A DNA stretch of 5,603 nucleotides, from assembly GCA_023336765.1 (NCBI GenBank), contig JAMBLL010000079.1, positions 1 to 5,603 on the forward strand, read 5' to 3'. The position numbers and the translations under genes are program-made. The notes below the pieces were generated by a model. It saw only the letters and a program-made list of their open reading frames with translations, ran no database searches and was not told the DNA's origin. Position 1 is the first letter of the stretch, and every line of letters begins with the position of its first letter. Shown piece by piece: positions 1 to 5,092 of the stretch. The stretch is from Actinomycetes bacterium. GTDB lineage: Bacteria; Actinomycetota; Acidimicrobiia; Spongiisociales; UBA5794.

Positions 1-4
1 CCGT

Positions 5-33
5 TTGCATCTTGGGTGCCGAAGGTTCATAAT
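5..33 (+). promoter_or_regulatory. putative sigma-70-like promoter of the operon
   Basis: A CATAAT hexamer at 28-33 matches the -10 consensus at five of six positions. TTGCAT at 5-10 is a weak -35 candidate, matching only the leading TTG, and the spacing between the two is exactly 17 bases. Transcription would begin near base 40, leaving a leader of roughly 80 bases before tusA. It is the only reasonable promoter seen ahead of the operon, but short hexamers occur by chance and the -35 is poor, so this is a suggestion only. Confidence 0.33.
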
Positions 34-42
34 GCCATTCAG

Positions 43-62
43 ATATGCGCAGACGTGCATAT
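43..62 (+). promoter_or_regulatory. inverted repeat / hairpin in the operon leader
   Basis: ATATGC at 43-48 and GCATAT at 57-62 are perfect inverted repeats separated by 8 bases. As RNA the pairing extends inward through a G-U and a C-G pair, giving an 8-bp stem closed by an AGAC tetraloop (51-54). It sits just downstream of the putative -10 box, where a repressor operator or a 5'-UTR structure would lie. sHdr and sox loci are often controlled by ArsR-family sulfane-sulfur-sensing repressors that bind short inverted repeats with similar spacing. A link to such a regulator is inference, since no regulator gene is in the window. It lacks a U-tract, so it is not a terminator. Confidence 0.4.
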
Positions 63-106
63 GTGAGGGGCTGTGCGGGCTTCGACCAGTTCGGCCTCTC
101 CGAGCG

Positions 107-112
107 AGGAGG
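107..112 (+). promoter_or_regulatory. ribosome binding site deciding the tusA GTG start
   Basis: A perfect AGGAGG lies 6 bases before the GTG at 119. It fixes the tusA start there and argues against the in-frame upstream extension of about 38 residues, which has no TusA-like sequence. Confidence 0.85.
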
Positions 113-118
113 GGAACT

Positions 119-355
119 GTGACCGTTGCCGCTGACCAACTACTCGATTGCACAGGGATGCTGTGCCCAATGCCCGTCGTCAAAACTTCCAAAGCGATCA
201 AGACGATCGAGGTGGGGCAGGTCCTTGAGATGGTCGCCACCGATCCAGGCGCTCCACCCGACATGGTTGCGTGGGCGAAACAGACGGGACACGAACTCAT
301 CGAACAGACCGCAAACGGTGGTGAGTACCGGTTCTGGTTCAGACGGACGAAATAG
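119..355 (+). CDS. tusA: TusA-family sulfur carrier protein
   Basis: Small cytoplasmic sulfur carrier of 78 residues, the normal length for TusA. The signature is seen at residues 10-19, DCTGMLCPMP, which contains the CPxP motif; Cys16 is the expected persulfide-carrying residue. An extra Cys11 precedes it, as in many bacterial homologues. The later stretch TDPGAPPDMVAWAKQTGHEL (41-60) is also typical of the fold. The GTG start is chosen for its perfect Shine-Dalgarno and because it gives the family length. In E. coli TusA feeds tRNA thiolation, but next to dsrE and hdr genes it belongs to the sulfur-oxidation relay, accepting sulfane sulfur and handing it towards the Hdr-like complex. It is the first gene of the operon, 13 bases before dsrE2. 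The family call is firm; the role in oxidation is inferred from context. Confidence 0.95.
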   Translation: MTVAADQLLDCTGMLCPMPVVKTSKAIKTIEVGQVLEMVATDPGAPPDMVAWAKQTGHELIEQTANGGEYRFWFRRTK

Positions 356-368
356 GGGAGGAGTTCCG

Positions 369-923
369 ATGGCAACTGTAGGAGAAAGACCGTTCACCGT
401 CGAAGACGGCGAGGCCACACCCGTGGTCGAAGAACCCAATCGCAAGAGGATGGCGCTTGTTGCGTCCAAGGGTGGCCTCGATGAGGTGTACCCGATACTG
501 ATCATGGCCACCACCGCGGCGGCCCTCGATTGGGAGGTGGGGATCTTCTGCACCTTCTACGGCCTTGACATGGTCAACACGAAACGTATGAGCAACCTCA
601 AGGTGTCGCCGCTCGGTAACGCGGCCGCACCCCCTCCGCTCAAGGGCAAGGAGATGGGTGTCCCCAACATCATCGGCATGCTGCCGGGCATGACGAGCGT
701 TGCGACGAAGATGATGAAGGGATGGATGGAGGATTCAGGCATCCCAAACTTCGATGACATGATGGAGATGTGCCTTGAGAGCGACGTCGAGTTCTACGCC
801 TGTGCCACGACGATGGGCGTCATGAATGTGAAGCAGGAGGACATCATGCCCGAAGCGACATGCCTTGGAGCGGCTGCGTTCCTCGATTTCGCTTCCGAGG
901 CGGATCTGGCATTGTTCATCTAG
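369..923 (+). CDS. dsrE2: DsrE2-type sulfurtransferase (DsrE/DsrF/DrsH-like family)
   Basis: 184-residue protein with the hallmarks of the DsrE2 branch: a KGGLDEVYP segment (34-42), ATTAAALDWEVGIFCTFYGL (47-66), SPLGN (80-84), PNIIGMLPGM (99-108) and ACATTMGVM (144-152). Cys135 and Cys145 are separated by nine residues and match the paired cysteines conserved in DsrE2; Cys61 and Cys165 are additional. The protein probably takes up or donates persulfide sulfur in exchange with TusA. A polar tail of about 27 residues precedes the domain. No clear transmembrane helix is visible, so it looks like a soluble form, unlike membrane-linked DsrE2 variants. The ATG is preceded by GGAGGAG at 357-363 with 5 bases of spacing. 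Genes of this type commonly flank tusA in sulfur oxidisers. Its exact partner is not shown by the sequence. Confidence 0.88.
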   Translation: MATVGERPFTVEDGEATPVVEEPNRKRMALVASKGGLDEVYPILIMATTAAALDWEVGIFCTFYGLDMVNTKRMSNLKVSPLGNAAAPPPLKGKEMGVPNIIGMLPGMTSVATKMMKGWMEDSGIPNFDDMMEMCLESDVEFYACATTMGVMNVKQEDIMPEATCLGAAAFLDFASEADLALFI

Positions 924-941
924 GAGACTTGATAGCGAAAC

Positions 942-947
942 GGAGGT
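942..947 (+). promoter_or_regulatory. ribosome binding site deciding the dsrE3-like GTG start
   Basis: GGAGGT lies 4 bases before the GTG at 952. It supports this non-ATG start, since the next in-frame ATG lies 33 codons downstream, inside the conserved domain. Confidence 0.75.
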
Positions 948-951
948 AGGA

Positions 952-1320
952 GTGGACGAAGACCCAACGATCCTGTACGTGCAGACGCATGGCATCGATG
1001 AACCATCGAAAGCGGCCACGCCGTTCTACCTCGCGACCGCGGCGGCCGCGATGGACATGGACGTGTCGATCTATTTCACGATGCACGGCCCGACCCTCCT
1101 GCGCAAGGACAGCAGTGATCTCACGGTCAAGGAGGGTGGTGCACCGATCTCGAGTTTCATCGATCTGGCAGTCGAGATCGGCGTGAACCTCCTGATCTGC
1201 CAGCCGTCGCTCGACCTCAACGACCTCGCGATGGAGGATCTGATCGACGGCGTACAGATGATCGGCGGAGCAGCGTTCAACGACCTGGCGGCCGATGCTG
1301 ACGCCGTGATCAGCTTCTGA
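952..1320 (+). CDS. dsrE3: DsrE3-like sulfurtransferase with a single cysteine
   Basis: 122-residue DsrE/DsrF-fold protein. The N-terminal strand and helix (ILYVQTHGID, 7-16, then ATAAAAMDMDVSIYFTMHGP, 28-47) and the end (IGGAAFNDLA, 104-113) are those of the family. The only cysteine is Cys83, in LLICQPSLDL (80-89), the position of the active persulfide cysteine in DsrE-type proteins. In sHdr systems a DsrE3 protein exchanges sulfur with TusA ahead of the Hdr-like complex, and that role is inferred here. It begins at GTG with a good ribosome binding site, 28 bases after dsrE2, and its TGA overlaps the ATG of hdrC1 by one base (TGATG), which suggests coupled translation. It resembles the preceding gene in domain layout, so the two may be diverged paralogues. 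The subgroup (DsrE3A, B or C) cannot be settled without a tree. Confidence 0.82.
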   Translation: MDEDPTILYVQTHGIDEPSKAATPFYLATAAAAMDMDVSIYFTMHGPTLLRKDSSDLTVKEGGAPISSFIDLAVEIGVNLLICQPSLDLNDLAMEDLIDGVQMIGGAAFNDLAADADAVISF

Positions 1321-2054
1321 TGTCCACAACAGCACCTCCTGCAGCGTTCACGGCGTTCCCTGGAGCGACGATTTCTCCGAACACCTACGTGGATGTCGCC
1401 TACGAAGACAAGCTCGCTCTGTGGGAAGAGGTCAAAGCAGATGACCGGTTCCCTGATTACCTCTATGGCTGTTACGAGTGTGGTATCTGTGTTGCTTCGT
1501 GTCCATCGGCACGTTTCTACGACTTCTCGCCGCGCAAGATCGCTCAGGCAGCGGCACGGGAGGACATCGAGCTGATCTACGAGCAGATGAACGACGACGT
1601 GTGGAACTGCTCACAGTGCTTCTCGTGCAACCGCTGCCCACGCCAGAACTCGCCAGGCGGCCTCATCACCCTGCTGCGTGAGGTTGCGGTGCGCAACGGC
1701 TTGGGCACGGCCAAGGAGGCACTCGAGGGTTATGGCAGGGTGGTCTACAAGATCATGACCACTGGTACGCAGATATCGCCTGACATGCTCCAGCCGGATG
1801 CCTTCCCCGATTGGGGTCCAGACGTTGAGAAGACATCGGACAATCTCGATGTATGGCGAAGGGCGTTACCGCCAGAGACGCTGCACACCACGGAGATGAG
1901 CTGGGTGGTGTCCGAAGAGACGTTGATCGAGCTGTATCTGATCTGGCTCCATTCCGATGTGATGGACATGATCGCAGAAGCTGACGAGGGGCTCCACATG
2001 ATCATCCTGGACGTGATGGAGGAAACGCTCGAAGACGCAGGCTACGAGATCTAG
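1320..2054 (+). CDS. hdrC1: sHdr complex iron-sulfur subunit HdrC1
   Basis: 244-residue electron-transfer subunit related to HdrC of heterodisulfide reductase. The first cluster motif is canonical: CYECGICVASCP, Cys51, 54, 57 and 61 (C-x2-C-x2-C-x3-C-P). The second, CSQCFSCNRCP, has Cys97, 100, 103 and 106, so its last gap is two residues where ferredoxin-like motifs usually have three. PRKIAQAAAR (71-80) between the motifs and the CPRQNSPGG that follows are typical of HdrC. No membrane segment is seen, so it is probably cytoplasmic. Residues 192-244 form a tail with 15 Asp/Glu, no Lys or Arg and no Cys. The ATG overlaps the previous stop by one base and has no strong Shine-Dalgarno, so its translation probably depends on dsrE3. 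It should pass electrons between HdrB1 and HdrA. Paralogous with HdrC2 at the end of the window. Confidence 0.9.
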   Translation: MSTTAPPAAFTAFPGATISPNTYVDVAYEDKLALWEEVKADDRFPDYLYGCYECGICVASCPSARFYDFSPRKIAQAAAREDIELIYEQMNDDVWNCSQCFSCNRCPRQNSPGGLITLLREVAVRNGLGTAKEALEGYGRVVYKIMTTGTQISPDMLQPDAFPDWGPDVEKTSDNLDVWRRALPPETLHTTEMSWVVSEETLIELYLIWLHSDVMDMIAEADEGLHMIILDVMEETLEDAGYEI

Positions 2055-2068
2055 GGAAGAGGAACACG

Positions 2069-3268
2069 ATGACCACCGACACGACATTCATCCCGCTCTC
2101 GGAGATACGCAAACCTCCGGTGCCCAATCCGGAGAATGCACCCACCGAGGACATCCGCGAGGTGCTCTACGAACTCGAAGCTGCTGGCGAGTTGATCGTC
2201 CAACGTGTCCCCGAGCCCTACATCGAGGTCATGACGAAATACGGGCGCACGAAAAAGATCCCGGAGCAGATGACGTGGCATCACAAGTCGTGTGGCCAGT
2301 GCGGGCACATTCCCGGGTACTCGACGTCGATCTTCTGGCTGAACCGCCAGTTCGGGATGAACTACGTCGACCCGTACGATCAGACGTCGTGTACCGCTTG
2401 GAACTACTACGCGTCAGCAACGTCGAACGCTGTCGCCCAGGCAAGCGTCGCCTCCCGCAACTTCGCTGCGGCGTACGCCACAGGCTATTTCCCGATGATC
2501 CACTGCGGCACCTCCTACGGGCACTACAAGGAAACGAGGATGGAACTCGCGCATCACAAGGACCTTCGAGACAAGGTCCGCGACATCATGGGGAAGCTCA
2601 ACAAGCCGCTCGTCGTTCCCGAGGAGATCGTCCACTACTCGGAGTGGATCCATGCGATGCGTGACCGCATCGCGCAGCGCCAGACCCTTGACTTCACGGG
2701 CATCGTTGCATCGATCCACCCCGCATGTCACTACTACAAGCTGGTGACGGAGGACGCGATATACGATCCCGACATCTACGGAGGACAGCGCACCGCTACG
2801 GTGACGGGCATCGTCGAGTCGCTCGGTGCGACCGTTGGCGACTACAGCACGTTCTTCGACTGTTGCGGGTTCGGATTCCGCCACATCCTCGTCCAGCGTG
2901 ACTTCAGCCGATCTTTCGCCACCCAGCGCAAGATCGAGATAATGAAGGAAGAGGCGAACCCGGACGTCGTCATCACCCACGATACGGGGTGTGTCACGAC
3001 CCTCGACAAGAGCCAGTTCGCGGCCAAGGCCCACCAGCGTAATGTTGGTGTTCCAGTCCTGTCAGATGCGCAGTTCGCAGCTCTCGCCATGGGGGCGCAC
3101 CCGTACCGTGTCGTGCAGCTGCACTGGCACGCAACGGATTACACGGCGCTGCTTGAGAAGATGGGTATCGACTGGGAGAAGGCGTGGGCAGAGTTCGAGG
3201 TTGATCTTGGTCGCCTGGAACGCAACGAGATCGAGTTCCTGAGTTGGGAGGACGCAGATGCCAAGTGA
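2069..3268 (+). CDS. hdrB1: sHdr complex subunit HdrB1 with two incomplete CCG domains
   Basis: 399 residues, longer than the roughly 300 of methanogen HdrB, with about 70 residues before the first cysteine. HdrB proteins hold non-cubane 4Fe-4S clusters through two CCG domains, each with five cysteines in the order C, CC, C-x2-C. The C-terminal domain keeps four: Cys220, the CCG motif at Cys265-Cys266, and Cys308, with Thr311 in the place of the fifth. The N-terminal domain keeps three: Cys75 (with an extra Cys78), Cys108 (Ser107 replaces its partner) and Cys146, with Ser149 in the last position. It is probably the catalytic or sulfur-binding subunit, where a protein-bound or small-molecule persulfide is handled. 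The ATG has AAGAGG at 2057-2062, 14 bases after hdrC1. The 3' end overlaps hdrA by 11 bases. Cysteine loss in HdrB1 is, as I recall, a trait of sHdr systems, so this is unlikely to be a broken gene. Confidence 0.88.
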   Translation: MTTDTTFIPLSEIRKPPVPNPENAPTEDIREVLYELEAAGELIVQRVPEPYIEVMTKYGRTKKIPEQMTWHHKSCGQCGHIPGYSTSIFWLNRQFGMNYVDPYDQTSCTAWNYYASATSNAVAQASVASRNFAAAYATGYFPMIHCGTSYGHYKETRMELAHHKDLRDKVRDIMGKLNKPLVVPEEIVHYSEWIHAMRDRIAQRQTLDFTGIVASIHPACHYYKLVTEDAIYDPDIYGGQRTATVTGIVESLGATVGDYSTFFDCCGFGFRHILVQRDFSRSFATQRKIEIMKEEANPDVVITHDTGCVTTLDKSQFAAKAHQRNVGVPVLSDAQFAALAMGAHPYRVVQLHWHATDYTALLEKMGIDWEKAWAEFEVDLGRLERNEIEFLSWEDADAK

Positions 3269-4316
3269 TCGTTTGGTGGTAATCGGAGCGGGGCCGGCAG
3301 GCCTCGAAGCTGCGAGGCTCGCAGCCGAACTCGGGAGCCCCGTAACGCTGATCGAGAAGAAGGATGTCGCCGGGGGTATGCCGATCCATGCCGATTACGC
3401 GGCCCTCACACACCACTTCAGGCCAGCGTCCGAAGCGATGGGAGAGATGGTCGACGCCGTCGCGGGCAACTCCCTGATCGATATTCGTACCGGCACCGAG
3501 GTCGCCTCGGTCACCGGTGAACTCGGAAACTTCTCAGTCGATCTCACATCGAACGGATTGAGTGAGACCATCGACGCCGGAGCGATCATCCTTGCCACGG
3601 GGTTCAAGCACTTCGACCCGGGGCGTGAGACCCAGCAGTACCAGTACTGGGAACTGCCAGACGTCATCACGATCGCCGACGCCGAGAAGATGCTCAAATC
3701 AGGCAATTTCGTCACACCGTCCACGGGCAAGGCACCTGAACGAGTCGCGTTCGTGCAGTGCGTCGGGTCACGCGATCGCCAGATCGGTAACGAGTACTGC
3801 TCGAAAGTGTGTTGTGGAATCTCGTCGAAACAGGCCATCGAGATCAGGGAGATGGTCCCTGATGCCAGGGTCTTTATCTTCTACATCGACATGAGAATGT
3901 ACGGCTACTGGGAGAACGAAATCTACTGGCCAGCCCAGGAACAGCACAAGGTCAACTACATCAAGGGCATCATCACCGAGATCCTCCCCAAGGGTGGGCG
4001 GTTGATCGTCCGTGGTGAGGACACGACGATGGGGAGGCCGATGGAGGTTGCCATGGACATGGTGATCCTCGCCGTTGGGATGGAACCAAGTGCTGGCACG
4101 AGTGCGATGTCCGGCGTTCTGAACCTGCCGACGAACAAATACGGGTTCATCGAGACAGCTCACGATGTGCTCGATACCGTCACGACCACTGTCCCGGGCG
4201 TGTTCGCCGTTGGAGCCGCAACGGGTCCTGCAGACCTCGATGACTCCATCTCTTCAGCAGGTGCGGCGGCAGCCAAAGCTGTGGCGCTCCTACGAGCAGC
4301 GGCGGTGTCGGTGTGA
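3258..4316 (+). CDS. hdrA: sHdr complex flavoprotein subunit HdrA
   Basis: 352-residue FAD protein, the short HdrA form without the N-terminal extension and the added ferredoxin domains of methanogen HdrA. The FAD-binding fold starts at once: VVIGAGPAGLEAARLA (7-22), Glu33 at the end of the second strand, ATGFKHFD (113-120) and a C-terminal GVFAVGAATGPADL (314-327) that closes the flavin site. The iron-sulfur motif is Cys168-x12-Cys181-x3-Cys185-Cys186, inside QCVGSRD (167-173) and YCSKVCCG (180-187), a signature of HdrA. It should exchange electrons between the Fe-S subunits and an external carrier, probably via LbpA and NAD, though no binding site for these is proven. The ATG has GGGAGGA at 3246-3252 and lies inside the end of hdrB1. 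The TGA merges with the start of the next gene. A plain NAD(P)H oxidoreductase is unlikely given the cluster motif and neighbours. Confidence 0.92.
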   Translation: MPSDRLVVIGAGPAGLEAARLAAELGSPVTLIEKKDVAGGMPIHADYAALTHHFRPASEAMGEMVDAVAGNSLIDIRTGTEVASVTGELGNFSVDLTSNGLSETIDAGAIILATGFKHFDPGRETQQYQYWELPDVITIADAEKMLKSGNFVTPSTGKAPERVAFVQCVGSRDRQIGNEYCSKVCCGISSKQAIEIREMVPDARVFIFYIDMRMYGYWENEIYWPAQEQHKVNYIKGIITEILPKGGRLIVRGEDTTMGRPMEVAMDMVILAVGMEPSAGTSAMSGVLNLPTNKYGFIETAHDVLDTVTTTVPGVFAVGAATGPADLDDSISSAGAAAAKAVALLRAAAVSV

Positions 4317-5092
4317 TGTCCGACCCGATCCTGCGGGGGCAGGTCATCGACACGCCCACAGCCCAGGAGTTCACGCGCCTTGCCCTCGAGAAGGTATCCG
4401 AGCACGACTTGGGGGACACCGCGGCAAAGCTCGAGCGCAAGTCGGCGATCTTCCGTGACGCGTTCGGCCCCGATAGCGTGATGTCCCTCGATGAGGAGAC
4501 AGCGACCGATGTTCTCAAGATGGTGTTCTCATCGCGGCGCAAGACCAAGGTCATCATCAACTCCCTGACCCTCGATGGCTTCCGACGCTCGGTGCGCGGG
4601 TTGCTGTACGCGGATATGTCACCAGGTGACCGTCTTGAGGAGTTCGCCAGCCTCATCGACGGGATCGGTCGGGATATCGCCCCTGGAACCGGGCACGACC
4701 TCGGGTCCGAGATCCTGCACTTCACCTACCCGGAGCGGTACTGGCTGTGGACCAGGTGGATGTGGAACCCGAATACGGGCACCGGTGCGCTTCCGCTGGT
4801 GGTGATGGACGAGGTTGACCTCGATGGCGGGACGGTGTCTGAAACCTATAGGCGGATCAACCTTGCGCTGAGCTTTCTCGACGGTGTTGGGGAGCAGGCT
4901 GGGTTCCGGCCAGAAGGCCACGGCGTGTTCGGCACGGACGTCTTCCTGGCGTCCGTGTACTCGGTCTACATGTATACGACGCTGAGAATGCGCATGACAC
5001 AGGAATTCAACAGGATCGTTCCAGAACTCGGGGACCTCGTTCAGCGCCTGCTCGGCGTGAACCGGTTCCCTGCGGTAGCGGAGGTGGCGTGA
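4316..5092 (+). CDS. sHdr-associated protein of unknown function (Hyp)
   Basis: 258 residues with no cysteine, no signal peptide and no membrane helix. Its place between hdrA and hdrC2 matches the conserved gene called hyp in sHdr operons, whose molecular role I do not know; it is likely a structural or assembly partner of the complex. The first half is largely helical and charged (residues 1-115). A striking aromatic patch follows at 136-152, FTYPERYWLWTRWMWNP, with four Trp and two Tyr. A second aromatic run, VYSVYMYTTLRMRM, is at 214-227. The start is uncertain between ATG at 4316, overlapping the hdrA stop by one base, and GTG at 4313, three bases earlier. ATG is preferred because hdrC1 and hdrC2 use the same TGATG junction. 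No good Shine-Dalgarno is seen, so translation is probably coupled to hdrA. Being cysteine-free, it cannot ligate Fe-S clusters by thiolates. Confidence 0.82.
   Translation: MSDPILRGQVIDTPTAQEFTRLALEKVSEHDLGDTAAKLERKSAIFRDAFGPDSVMSLDEETATDVLKMVFSSRRKTKVIINSLTLDGFRRSVRGLLYADMSPGDRLEEFASLIDGIGRDIAPGTGHDLGSEILHFTYPERYWLWTRWMWNPNTGTGALPLVVMDEVDLDGGTVSETYRRINLALSFLDGVGEQAGFRPEGHGVFGTDVFLASVYSVYMYTTLRMRMTQEFNRIVPELGDLVQRLLGVNRFPAVAEVA
5080..5085 (+). promoter_or_regulatory. ribosome binding site of hdrC2
   Basis: GGAGGT lies inside the last codons of hyp, 6 bases before the ATG at 5092. It supports that start even though the gene overlaps hyp by one base. Confidence 0.75.

Noticed and set aside
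5..118. In-frame extension of tusA to an earlier ATG
   Set aside because: The added residues do not resemble TusA, no ribosome binding site precedes the early start, and the GTG at 119 has a perfect AGGAGG and gives the family length.
952..1320. DsrEFH or TusBCD complex for tRNA thiolation or reverse dissimilatory sulfite reductase
   Set aside because: Only DsrE2 and a DsrE3-like protein are present, with no DsrF, DsrH, DsrC or dsrAB, and the genes lead directly into hdr subunits.
2414..3034. A 206-codon open frame on the minus strand inside hdrB1
   Set aside because: It lies wholly opposite a well-supported gene with conserved motifs, has no recognisable domain, and such frames are common opposite high-G+C coding sequence. 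The other minus-strand frames across the window are dismissed for the same reason.
2069..3268. hdrB1 as a decayed pseudogene because of missing cysteines
   Set aside because: The frame is intact over 399 codons, has a good ribosome binding site, overlaps hdrA in an orderly way, and the remaining motifs are well kept.
1320..3268. Glycolate oxidase GlcF, lactate LutA/LutB or GlpC as the identity of the Fe-S and CCG genes
   Set aside because: Those loci lack an HdrA flavoprotein with C-x12-C-x3-CC and lack tusA/dsrE neighbours.
1320..4316. Methanogen-type heterodisulfide reductase HdrABC
   Set aside because: HdrA is the short form, the HdrB CCG sites are incomplete, hdrC and hdrB precede hdrA, and TusA/DsrE carriers are attached; these fit bacterial sulfur oxidation.
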